A stretch of 64,000 bases of DNA from Myxocyprinus asiaticus (lineage: Eukaryota > Chordata > Actinopteri > Cypriniformes > Catostomidae), in assembly GCF_019703515.2 (NCBI RefSeq), contig NC_059388.1, positions 1,687,501 to 1,751,500 of the forward strand. The letters run 5' to 3'. This document shows, one piece after another, positions 23,624 to 34,673 of this stretch. Each line of letters starts with the position of its first letter. Position 1 is the first letter of the stretch. A model generated the notes under the pieces. The model did no database searches, was not told where the DNA came from, and saw only the letters and a list, made by a program, of their open reading frames with translations. Position numbers and translations under genes: made by a program.

Positions 23624-24054
23624 TGTCACGTTTAAGTATGTTTTTGTTCATGTTTTGATTTCATGTCTTTTATGTTAATAGTTTAGTTCCTGTTTTATAG
23701 TCATGTGTTCATGTCATTTGATTTCCTGTTCCCTCATGTGATCCTGTCATGTGTTTCCCCTGTTCATGTGTCTTGTTTTCATTGGTTCATTGTTTGATTG
23801 TCTTGTGATTGATTGTCATTGTCATGTGTTTGCCCATGTCCATGTATTTAAGCACTCGTTTTTGCCATTGTCTGGTGTCAAGTACCGTTGGTGTAACGTT
23901 GTCTAGTCAAGTCAAGTCATTTATGTTTTGGATTCACGTTTTTGGAAGTAATTTATGTTTGTTTGGTTTTGGATTTCACATTGTAAATAAACTGCACTTG
24001 GGTTCTTCACTTCATCATCGTCTTCATCTGCCTGTCATTGCAAGTGACGTTACA
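23624..24054 (+). repeat. 5' LTR
   Basis: 431 bp with TG...CA ends. Contains TATTTAAGCAC near 23847, a possible TATA box, and AATAAA near 23986, a polyadenylation signal. The 3' LTR differs by a short rearrangement that removes this TATA-like stretch and by a 10-bp tandem gain of GTCTAGTCAA-type sequence. Confidence 0.88.
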
Positions 24055-24132
24055 GAATACTTGACCCACTATGAACCCAGCAGATACGTCAGGGGAATCG
24101 TCCCCTTGAGGATTATGTTTCTGATTTTTGTG

Positions 24133-24983
24133 GACTTTGCTACCAGGTTGGTTTTAATGAGATCGCCCTCAAAGACATTTTCCGGGCAGGCTTGAGTGAG
24201 CCTGGCGGTCGGATTACCCTCAGTCTGGCTCAATACCTTGACTTTGCCCTACAGCTGAGTGGATCCAACTTCACTGTAGGAACGGAGTATGCCAGCACTC
24301 CTACAGTTGCCACCATGCCAGAGTTCACCGTCATGACCACAACGTCAGACTCCACCATCAAGGGTACCATGCCACAATTCTCCATCAAGGTCGACGAGCC
24401 AGAGTCCAACATCATGGTCGCTGAGCCAAGGTCCCACGTCATGGTCACCAAGCCAGGGTCCCACGTCATGGTCACCGAGCCAGAGTGCCACATCATGGTC
24501 GCAGAGCTTGCGCCACCTTCTGCCCCAGATCCCGAGTCTGCTCCATGCTATGTCACAACCACACCTGAGTCTGCTCAATGCCATGTCACAGCCAAGCATC
24601 AGTCTGTTCCATGCCATGTCACAGGTTCGCCTCTGGTCCACGAGCCAACGGCCACGCCTGCCACGGTCAACGAGCCAACACCCACGCCTGCCAAGGCCAG
24701 CGAACCAGCATTGCAAGCCTCATCCGTCCAAGAGCCAGCGTTGCAAGCCTCGTCCGTCCAAGAGCCAGCGTTGCAAGCCTCGTCCATCCAAGTGCAAGCA
24801 TTGCAAGCCTCATCCGTCCTAGAGCCAGCTCTCACTGGGCTATTGGACCTGGAGTTGGTTCCCACCCTTGTGCCCACCCTGAGTTCTCCTGATCAGCCGG
24901 TTCCCCCCAAGTCACCAGCTCAACCATCGACACCCTGTGACATCTCAGACATGGAGAACTTCCAGCCCTCCGACTCCGCCTAG
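24133..24983 (+). CDS. gag-like protein with tandem repeats (LTR element)
   Basis: The frame is readable from about 24133 (VGFNEIALKDIFRAGLSEPG); its first ATG-type start is near 24192. It continues TLSLAQYLDFALQLSGS, which resembles the capsid N-terminus of fish Gypsy-type gag proteins. The rest is low complexity: repeats of the type EP-x-SHVMVT, then four copies of a 30-bp unit encoding EPALQASSVQ (24705-24825), then a Pro-rich end. No zinc knuckle or enzyme motif. Plus-strand frames beyond 24983 up to 25553 are also Pro/Ser/Leu-rich and may be a continuation after a stop. Function unknown. Confidence 0.55.
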
Positions 24984-25541
24984 ACCCTCCGAGCCCTGGA
25001 CTCCGCCTTGGCCCTTCGATCCCTCGACATCACCTCGGCTCTATGTTACCTCGGCTCCACTGCGATCCTCCAGCCTATCTACTTCACCGGGGTTCCTCAT
25101 CCCTCCAGCTCCTCCTTAGTCTGTCAGTCACCTGGCTCCGCCTTGACTCTCCGATCCTCCAGCTCCGCCTTGGTCCTCCGAACCTCTGGCGCTGCCTTGG
25201 TCCTCCAAGCCTCCGGCTCTACCCTGGCCCTTCGAGCCTTTGGCTACTCTCCGGGCTCCAAAGTCTCCAGTTTTGCCCCTCGAACCGCTCACAACTCCAC
25301 CTTCCATGGCTCTGCCCCTCAAGCCTCTCATGGCTCCACCTTCCACTGGCTCCTCCCTGGTCTCCTGCTCCATTCTCTGTTTCGCCAGACCATGCTCCAC
25401 GCCCTGTTTCACCAGGCCATGCTCCATGCCTTGTTGCGCCAGGCCTTGCTTCAAGAACCCACCCCCCCCCCCCAGCTCCCTATTGAACACTATTGTTTGT
25501 TTGTGTTTGGGCGTAGGGAGCCGCCTCTTGTGGGGGGGATA

Positions 25542-25979
25542 TGTCACGTTTAAATGTGTTTTTGTTCATGTTTTGATTTCATGTCTTTTATGTTAATAGT
25601 TTAGTTCCTGTTTTATAGTCATGTGTTCATGTCATGTGATTTCCTGTTCCCTTATGTGATCCTGTCATGTGTTTCCCCTGTCCATGTGTCTTGTTTTCAT
25701 TGGTTCATTGTTTGATTATCTTGTTATTAGTTTGGTCTTGTGATTGGATGTCATTGTCATGAGCAAGCCCTCATGTTTGCCATTGTCTGGTGTCAAGTAT
25801 TGTTGGTGTAACGTTGTCTAGTCAAGTCAAGTCTAGTCAAGTCATTTATGTTTTGGATTCACGTTTTTGGAAGTCATTTATGTTTGTTTGGTTTTGGATT
25901 TCACATTGTAAATAAACTGCACTTGGGTTCTTCACTTCATCATCGTCTTCATCTGCCTGTCATTGCTAAGTACATTACA
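25542..25979 (+). repeat. 3' LTR
   Basis: 438 bp, TG...CA, closely similar to the 5' LTR. Carries a duplicated GTCAAGTC-type segment near 25820 and lacks the TATTTAAG stretch. Confidence 0.88.
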
Positions 25980-25984
25980 AACTG

Positions 25985-27855
25985 TCACTGCAGTAACATA
26001 GTATTCGTAACCAATGGAAATTACGTAGTTACGTGCCAAATCTGATATGTGCAATGAATAAAACAGAACACAGACATTTCGAGATGGACCCTTTTCATAG
26101 ACTGTGATGACATGTTTCCGCATTATTTAGCAGTGTAAATCTAGCTAACTTTTTTATATTTGCAATTTTTTCATTCTAGCCTATAGTTTAAATTTAAAAC
26201 ATTATACTTTGTATTATTTTACCCCGGAATAGAGGTTTTAAAAAACAAGTTACCACAGCTCCAGTGAGGTTTCTAATACAGCTGCTGAGGGAGTGATAGA
26301 AATTTTGGCATCTTTCTCTTTTCTGACTGCTGTAATCCACCACTCTTTTTTTCTTCTTTTGCTCCTGGAGCAAACGGGTAAGCAAAAATTATATTTTTTC
26401 TGGTCTCCCATTCACCGCAATACAAGTTTATCGTTTACTAACGCATTCCAAACCCAGATATGTGAAAAGGGTCCTTTGCAGTTCTTTTACCTTGACACAG
26501 TTCTAACTTTTACTTTTATGACACTTTTATGGTGTTTTTTTTTGTCCTTTCGGTAGCTTGACAAACATGGTCACTATGTACTGTTGTATGGAAAAGATTG
26601 TTCAACATTTTTCCTTTTCTGTTCCCCACCATTTCCTGCTTTGACAGGAAGTATGTATAGCAGATTACAAGACAAAAAGAGAGAGAAAAAAGAAAACAAG
26701 ACAAGAGTTGAGCTTTAAAATCCCTCTCACTCACTCACACACTCACTTATCTCCATTGTGAAATAGCTAATGTGAGGAGGTGGGGCAGCTGCTGGACTGT
26801 TCCCATGACAACAGTACAGAGGAAATGTGTTGCTCTGTCAGGGCTGTGATTTCAGTAATTGCTTCACAGCAGCACTTTCTCTGTGAGTGAGAGAGCTGTA
26901 ACCTTGAGTTGCTTTATTCAGAATAAAGCTGCAGTGAATTACCATAAGTCCCTGCACCTGCTTCAAGATCGCTTAAAGACATAGAAATGTACCATAAATT
27001 CTAAGAATCCTCCAGAATCTACAGAAGTTGTAGGGGGCGTATTCACGAAATAGTTGCAATCCAGTTAAGTATTCACTATATGCACTGGTATAGCAGAGCT
27101 ATCATAGATTGTGTTTTATTCACAAAACTTAGTGCTATTTGCCTGCCACAATTAACAGAGAAAGTGGGAAATGGAACTTAATTTAAAATATATCCAGAAG
27201 CGGCAATTATTCAAAGAACATACTTTTTCATAATCCTCCTAGACTGTTAGCCTGATTCGCACTGAACTTTGCATGTATCGTCTAGAGACCCTCATGCTGA
27301 AAAGTTATAAAAAAAATTTTTATTTGTCAGTTCATTTAGAAAATATAAGCCAATACATTTTTTTTATCAGTCTGTATCTTCTGAACAATTTGACACATGC
27401 AAAGTTTGAACTTCCATGATGACATGCTGGAAGAGTAATAGTGGTTTTAATTTTTAGCACCCCCATCAACAAAATATCTTCATGTCAAAGTTAACCAAGT
27501 TTCCTTAAGTTAGAACTTTGCATTTAAAAGATATACTGTAGGTCGAAAAGTGAAAATTTTATTGGCTTGTAACTCTAAAGCACTTTGATAAATCAAAATT
27601 CTTTTGATAACTTTTTGTCAGGATGGTCTGTAGATGATACATGCAAAGTTTTATGTATTGTATATAACATTTTGTGTGAATTGGACAAACTGCCAAGGAG
27701 GAGTTAAATGTTTTTTCCCCCAGAAAATGTTAAATGACGAAAAAAATATAGCCTAAGTGTAAAATGTAAAAATCAGTTCGACTGATTCATTAAAACAGAA
27801 CCTGCACCAATTAAGTGATTAACCTGCACATCAGACAGCATGTTCCGCTAAATCA
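25985..27855. other. Intronic stretch, partly repeat-like
   Basis: No gene recognised. 27230-27720 reads like degraded transposon sequence with internally repeated phrases about 'AACTTTGCATG' (27270, 27390, 27640 in variants), but no termini were found. Confidence 0.4.
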
Positions 27856-28830
27856 GTGGTTCTCAACCAGAGTGTCGGGACCCATTAGGGCCTCAGCATA
27901 CTTCCAGGGGGGCCTCAGGATCCTTAAATTATTTAAAATATGATAGATTATTATAATTTTTATATAATTATTATAATTCGACTTACTGAAAATGCTAAAA
28001 ATGTAATAACTCATCTTCAGCATCTTGCTTTTTATGAAGAATATACAGTTTCTGAAATCACAAGTTTTAAGGACATATCTTATAATAGATTTATCTTATA
28101 ATATATAAATCTAATAGCCTACATGAGGGGGCCTTCAAATATTGGCTAATACACAGAACAGGCTGTCAGGGAGGACGGAACACAGCTGATGACCATCCAT
28201 TCCGTGTTCAGGCCTGTGCGCACATCCGTGAGACTAGAACAGTGGCAAATTCAAGTGTCACTCGTGAAAATGCTTTCTCCACATGATTATCAGATATGGG
28301 AAGAGTGAGCAATATGATCACCATGTGCTAAAATCTCAAAATATCCAGCATCATTAAACTTCTAGCCAAAAGGGATCAATGGCCTGATCATGGGATAAAT
28401 AATAATAATTTCTCCATTGGGTTGCAACTCTCAAGAGCGTCAAATGTGCATGAGAAAATGCCACAGATAAGTCCTGGCATTAATCACGACTTGAGGTTCA
28501 CAGTCATTTACCTATGTTTTTCTTACATTATTACCACTTTGTCAACGTTAAAATTGCTAAAATCAATGTGGAACACCTGCAGATGGTGCACTCTTTTAGA
28601 ACATACTAGTGGGTGTTGCAACTCTTAACTCCTCTGAATGGGAATAAATACATTTTTAAAACACACCCAAATCATTCCAAACCAGCCCAAATTTTGTCCA
28701 CCCACCCAAGCACATTTCCCCCCACACAATTCAATCAAAACTTGCCCAAAATCTAGCAACACTGATGAGAACGTGGGAGTCTTCTGCACCCCCCTTGCAG
28801 TACCTCCACACTTTTAGAACCACTAACTTA
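27856..28830. mobile_element. hAT-like non-autonomous element
   Basis: The left end CAGTGGTTCTCAACC is the well-known terminus of hAT (Charlie-type) elements. The right end GTTCTAAAAGTGTGGAGG-type sequence (minus) ends in AGAACCACT at 28817-28825. The interior is non-coding. A clean 8-bp target duplication was not found. Confidence 0.55.
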
Positions 28831-28954
28831 ATCTATTCAATGAATACATAACTTGTATTACAAATACTATATAGGTAAATAATATTGGCATATGTACATT
28901 TATCCTAAAGCTAGAGGAAGATGGGCTCATGTTTTCCCCCCTTCTCTCTAACAT

Positions 28955-28991
<37 letters not shown>
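28955..28991. repeat. (CTAA)n microsatellite
   Basis: About nine tandem copies of CTAA. Confidence 0.95.
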
Positions 28992-31900
28992 ATCTTATGG
29001 AGTTGTATGCTTTCCCACAGTCACCATTGGTTTGCTTACTGAGGGCTTAAAGACACTAAGGTTTGTTTTCTATAGAGCTGTTCACTGAGGGCATTAAGAC
29101 ATTAACGCATGACCTTCAGTAAAACTGCTCTGAAACGATGTGTATTGTGAAAAGCACCATACAAATAAAAAGGACTGTAATAAAATTTCATTGGATAAAA
29201 CTCTCTAAATATAAATAATTTTGCATAATTACAGAAATGCCTATATTTAAAAAAGCCATTTATAGCAGTGTTGCAAATAAGCTAGAGAAGCTGATGATAA
29301 TATTGACATTAACATTATCTTTTGTCTCCCATATCACCAGTGGTGCAGTATCAGCTAACACCACATGGTGAGCGCTGCGAGCATTTAAAATCCAGTACAT
29401 ATACCCACTATTTTCAACAGGGGGCCTAAGAGGTTATTACACCAACACATGTGAATGCTTATAGATAGAGGGATAATACTACAGTGACATTAATCTCAAT
29501 GACTATGTTTTTCAACAAATGGTCAATGAAAGAATGCGCTTAAACTTCGGGAAATGTTGATTGTGAATCTAAATATTATATGAGCTGTTTTATTGTCTAT
29601 TCATTTTATTTGAATTTTGCCATTTTTGTATGTTTGTTACCAAAATACTGAACATTTCTAAATAAATAAAACTCCTGATTTGTGATTTTGATTTACAGTG
29701 TAACTAAAGCAGGTACTTTAAATGTAAATACAATGCAACAACACGTATGTACATAATAAGTACATTGTATTACATGCTTAAGTACATAGTAGTTAATGAC
29801 ACCTAATATAAAGTGGGTCCCCGTTGTGTTTGCATGACCACACGCATTGTCGGTTTGTAAGCATAATTTGTGCATGTAAACGCTCAATGATTCAGTCTCT
29901 TAAACAGTAGGAACACATGTACAGTGGGGTCTAAATGTTACAGACCACTTGTGAAACTTTGTATTTTACTAATTTGAGACAACATTTTCATTACAAATTA
30001 TACTATCATAACAATTTGAGTACAAATTTGAATTGAAACATTAACATGAATTTGATCATATCTTGGTATTTAGTATTTTAATGACAGCTGCAATAGTTCA
30101 TAGTCCAATAGTTCTCACATCAAAAAACATGGGAGTAGTGCCTCTAAAGCTTAAAAAAATAATGGGACACCAAAGTGTACTGTATGAGTGCAAAGTGCCA
30201 CCAAGCAGCATCAGTTGTTATTAGGCTTGGGATCGATGCCTTTTTCACACAACTGGTAAAGTGTGATGACAATATGTATTTTCAGTTACAAGTATGTCAT
30301 TTTGGGGTTTGACAGCTTGAATGAAAAACCTGTTCAAGGCTACATATGGGAAAATTGCATAATAACTGTTGCCATTTCTAATCATTCAGTTTGTGCAGTT
30401 ACACCAGTTTCATACACTAACCTGTAAACTCATCAATGTCACTTTGTTCATTGCTGCACAACATCAGTTCTGTGTGTGTGTGTGTGATTGTGATGCAACT
30501 GGCTTCAGTAAATGGTATATCACCCTCTTGTGGTCTCCCAACACTATTACGCCTGACTGTTAAACAGAGACCAACTGAGTGGATTGGAAAGCACCCAAAT
30601 TAGGTTTCTAATTTAAATGTTAGCTAATTTTAATATATCAATGCCTCAAAAATATATTGATAAAATAACGTGCCAATCAATAATTTAATTTTATAGCATC
30701 CCTAGTTATTATTACAGTATTGAAAACTCATAGCACAGCAGATCAATATAAATGTGTCATTAGGTATTAAAGAAACAACAGGGTAATGAGCTTTTGGAAA
30801 TTAAATGATGCAGTTACAACATGACATCAGAAGGCATCCCTCCATACTCAGCTCTCTGCAAGTGTAACCACTGTGCAATTCAATTAACACTTGCCATGTT
30901 GTTGGTGTGTGGGAGCCATTAATAATGCCATTTGGACTGCGGCTGTGTTTGTGGCACAGCACCCCAATGCTGACTTATCAGTGGGCAAAAACACGGGCAC
31001 AGAGCTCATCTTCAAAATTCAGTTTGACACAATTTCATTAGGAGGCCTTAGCGTAGTTTACATTTTTTTTCAGTCAGACTGTATCAGGGTCATGTGCATA
31101 CAGGCTGAATGTAAGCACTGATATCCCATTCACACACAGGTTACTATTAGGAGTTCCTACTGGATGTCCTAACTTTGTTGCATTGCTGGACAATGTCACT
31201 GATGCTCTTGTCGCTAGAAATTGGCAACTCTTATTGAATGTACAGTAAATGGCTTCTGGTCACTTTGTCACTGCAAATCACTGGAAGTGTGAATGCCCTC
31301 TGATTTAACATTCACTTTGTTTACATTAACATTAACCTTAAGAGCCTAATTTAGATGCACATGATGATTTTGTGCTGTTACAAAAGTAAAAAGAAATCTT
31401 TGGTTACAGACTACAGTAATCAAATATATTCCTCAGATGCCTGGAAACAAACAGCAAGAGCTTCCACTCAAAATAAGGACCGTTCTTCTTGTGTGCTCCC
31501 CTGTCCCTAATGGTAATGTCTCAAAAACATAAATAACCAACACTCCTGGAAACATAATAAACTATTTGATTATCTAAATCTGACTTTCTATAGCTTGGTA
31601 TTATTTACAATTTCACAACTTAGTCCCACTGTCCACATACTGTATGTGTACATCAATTTATAGGGAAAGTATTTGCTCTAGAATTTATTTTTTGATTTGT
31701 TTTTTTTTTGTTTTTTTTGGCTTGTTTATTAGGTGCTACTCAAATAGGAAAATGGAAAATGCACACAGCAGTCATGCTCAAGTCTCAGGAGGATACAGCA
31801 TTCACAAACTTGATATTTGAAAATTGTTTCATGATTAACACTATAGTGAATTTTTTTATTTATTTGTTTACATGTACTTTATGCTTTTATCATCAAATTC

Positions 31901-32200
31901 TCATTTCATCTTGACAAACTATATATCATTTGAAAGTATCACTTAAGTTTCAATAGTTTCTTGATAATTGTTCTGTGATCAAAATGTTAAAGCAATACAT
32001 TTTTTTAAAAACTTGTTTACATTTACAGCATGCTTTAACCATCAAAATGTATTTAATCTTGACAAACTTTATAAAATTTAAAAGTTCTAACACTCAGGTT
32101 TTGGTATATGAAAAAAATATTTATGTTTAAAATACTATAGCGATTATTTATATATATATATATATATACATTAATAACGAGAAAAATTACCATTACAATT
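28992..32200. other. Intronic stretch with minor repeats
   Basis: 29040-29180 ends GTATTGTGAAAAGCACCATAC followed by AAATAAA, a LINE-like 3' tail. ACAGTGGGGTCTAAATGTTA at 29921 resembles a Tc1-type ITR but no partner was found. 31850-31975 and 32014-32100 are a diverged direct duplication. (TG)8 lies near 30470. No gene seen. Confidence 0.45.
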
Positions 32201-32204
32201 TGAA

Positions 32205-33273
32205 AAAAATGTTTCAGAACTTCTTAAACTTCTTCAAAGAGTTCTCATCAAAAAAATCCTCCACGTGCAGCAATGACAGCTTTGCAGATCCTTGTTATTC
32301 TAGCTGTCAGTGTGTCCAGATACTCAGGTGACATTTCACCCCACACTTCCTGTAGCACTTGCCATAGATGTGACTGTCTTGTCGGGCACTTCTCACGCAC
32401 CTTACAGTCTAGATGATCCCACAAAAGCTCAATGGGGTTAAGATCCATAACACTCTTTTCCAATTATCTGTTGTCCAATGTCTGTTTCTTTGCCCACTCT
32501 AACCTTTTCTTTTTGTTTTTCTGTTTCAAAAGTGGCTTTTTCTTTGCAATTCTTCCCATAAGGCCTGCACCCCTGAGTCTTCTCTTTACTGTTGTACATG
32601 AAACTGGTGTTGAGCGGGTAGAATTCAATGAAGCTGTCAGCTGAGGACATGTGAGGTGTCTATTTCTCAAACTAGAGACTCTGATGTACTTATCCTCTTG
32701 TTTAGTTGTACATCTGGTCTTCCACATCTCTTTCTGTCCTTGTTAGAGCCAGTTGTCCTTTGTCTTTGAAGACTGTAGTGTACACCTTTGTATGAAATCT
32801 GCAGTTTTTTGGCCATTTCAAGCATTGTATAGCCTTCATTCCTCAAAACAACGATTGACTGACGAGTTTCTAGAGAAAGCTGTTTCTTTTTTGCCATTTT
32901 TGACCTAATATTGACCTTAAGACATGCCAGTCTATTGCATACTGTGGCAACTCAAAAACAAACACAAACACGATGTTAAGCTTCATTTAATGAACCAAAT
33001 AACTTTCAACTGTGTTTGATATAATGGCAAGTGATTTTCTGGTACCAAATGATCAATTTAGCATGATTACTCAAGGATAAGGTGTTGGAGTGATGGCTGC
33101 TGTCTAGATTTGATCAAAAATGACTTTTTTCAAATAGTGATGGTGCTGTTTTTTACATCAGTAATGTCCTGACTATACATTGTGATCAGTTGAACGCCAC
33201 TTTGGTGAATTAAAGTGCCAATTACCTTCTGAAACAGCAAAATCTGCACATTATTCCAAACTTTTGTCTGCCA

Positions 33274-33276
<3 letters not shown>
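32205..33276 (-). pseudogene. Tc1-like transposon with internally deleted transposase
   Basis: The right end reads (minus) CACTGGCAGACAAAAGTTTG, a Tc1-type ITR. Transposase on the minus strand starts MAKKKQLSLETRQSIVVLRN (paired-like HTH) and continues RIAKKKPLLKQKNKKKRLEW. It then jumps at about 32462 to DLNPIELLWDHLDCKVREK, which carries the third catalytic acidic residue. The deletion removes the segment that should hold the first two catalytic aspartates. The left ITR is obscured by a (TA)n tract near 32145-32168. Confidence 0.82.

Positions 33277-33356
<80 letters not shown>
33277..33356. repeat. (TA)n microsatellite
   Basis: About 80 bp of pure TA between the Tc1 at 32205-33276 and the split short Tc1. 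Confidence 0.97.
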
Positions 33357-33359
<3 letters not shown>

Positions 33360-33448
33360 TACTGTGCAAAAGTCACATAAGATGTTTCACAAAAGCATTT
33401 GTCTTAAGATGGTTATTTATATCTTCAGCTTTAGTGTGTCAATAGGAA

Positions 33449-33586
33449 AACGTCATGGTTACTGGTGTAACCTCCGTTCCCTGATGGAGGGAACGAGACG
33501 TTGGTGTCGATATAGTGACACTAGGGGACCAACGTCTCATTCCCTCCATCAGGGAACGGAGGTTACACCAGTAACCATGACGTTCC
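33449..33586. repeat. 57-bp-arm palindrome at the DIRS B 3' end
   Basis: The left arm begins AACGTCATGGTTACTGGTGT and the right arm ends ACACCAGTAACCATGACGTT. The arms are 57 bp with one mismatch and about 24 bp between them. Inside each arm, CGTTCCCT-GATGG-AGGGAACG is itself a short palindrome. The arm sequence recurs at all DIRS termini in the window. Confidence 0.93.
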
Positions 33587-33677
33587 CTATCTGTCACTCA
33601 CTCGATGTTGGTGTCGATGTAGTGACACTAGGGGTCACTCTTGGGAGCCCGAGACACCTCTGGTCTTTGATAAAAGG

Positions 33678-33737
33678 CCAATGAAAATTGGCGAGTGGTA
33701 TTTGCATGCCACTCCCCCGAACATACGGGTATAAAAG
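33678..33737 (+). promoter_or_regulatory. Promoter-like cluster in DIRS B terminal repeat
   Basis: CCAAT (33678-33682) faces ATTGG (33687-33691), followed by octamer ATTTGCAT (33700-33707) and TATAAAAG (33730-33737). The inverted partner with ATGCAAAT (37153-37160) and CTTTTATA (37123-37130) points into gag. Order and spacing are kept in A and C. Confidence 0.62.
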
Positions 33738-34673
33738 GAGCTGGTATGCAACCACTCATTCAGGTTTTACGCTGAGGAGCCGATATAAGGTCCGGCCATT
33801 TCAGCAGGTAGTTCAGCGTTGTGGCAGGAGGGACCAACGTCTCGTTCCCTCCATCAGGGAACGGAGGTTACACCAGTAACCATGACGTTCCCTATCTGTC
33901 ACTCACTCGACGTTGGTGTCGATGTAGTGACAATAGGGGTCCCTATATAAAACGCCACAAGGCTGAACTGTGTTACGTGAACTGGCGGTGTGTGGTGGGC
34001 AGACTTGCTGTGTGCCTCATAGCCAGCACACCAGGTCGACACGTAACCTCCCCCAACACAGTTATGAGTGTCGAACGGCCCTTTTTGGGGACAAGTCGAC
34101 TACCCAGAGATAGAGACAGGCTTAACCCAGTCGTGGCCTCTTTCCCCTTCTCTTTTTCCACTCCCTAAAAGAGAAGGGGGATTATCCGACTGGGCCGCCA
34201 GGTCTAGTCGGGGGGTGCCCTCCCAAGGGGAGGACACTGTGGAGACCACACCTCGCCCCAAGAGAGGGGGGGATATTTAAGTGGAAGAATACATCACATG
34301 GTCTTTCCAACCATGTGGAGAGCCTTCAAGGTAGATCCTGCCCAATGGGGGAGGAGTTACTACAACATGGAGACTGGGGCAGAAGGGCTCTGCCCAAGTA
34401 AGACGCAGTTTGCCAGCAGGGAAATGAATTAGCGGAAGATATAGATCGCATGGGGAACCGCCACATGCAGAGCACCTACCCCAGAACCGGGCTCTTAGTT
34501 AGCGCGTGTACTGGGCCGGCAACGAGTCTCTCCGAAAACTCGACTGCCACAGGGCTCGGAGGAAGTCAACCAGGGAACAACTTTTGTGAACACTACTGGG
34601 AATTAACAGCGCACGTCTTCAGCTCAAAAGGAGGTGGAAGGCGCTATGTGCAAGCGATACACCTATCCCGGGC

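Larger units (their letters stand above)
23624..25979 (+). mobile_element. Non-autonomous LTR retrotransposon
   Basis: Two direct LTRs (23624-24054 and 25542-25979) both run TGTCACG...TTACA. The element is flanked by a perfect 5-bp duplication AACTG (23619-23623 and 25980-25984). A purine-rich tract (GTGGGGGGGATA) precedes the 3' LTR. The 1.49-kb interior has only a gag-like start and a repetitive Pro/Ser/Thr-rich frame; no protease, reverse transcriptase or integrase was seen. It would need enzymes from a relative, probably a Gypsy-type element judging from gag. Confidence 0.88.

Noticed and set aside
33130..33684. Open frames encoding long IYIYIY runs
   Set aside because: These are translations of (TA)n microsatellites; the same applies near 37700-37990, 40277-40533 and 60827-61106.
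33821..34168. 115-codon plus-strand frame repeated at 63016-63363
   Set aside because: It lies in the DIRS 3' UTR and terminal repeat, and recurs only because the element does. No protein family recognised.
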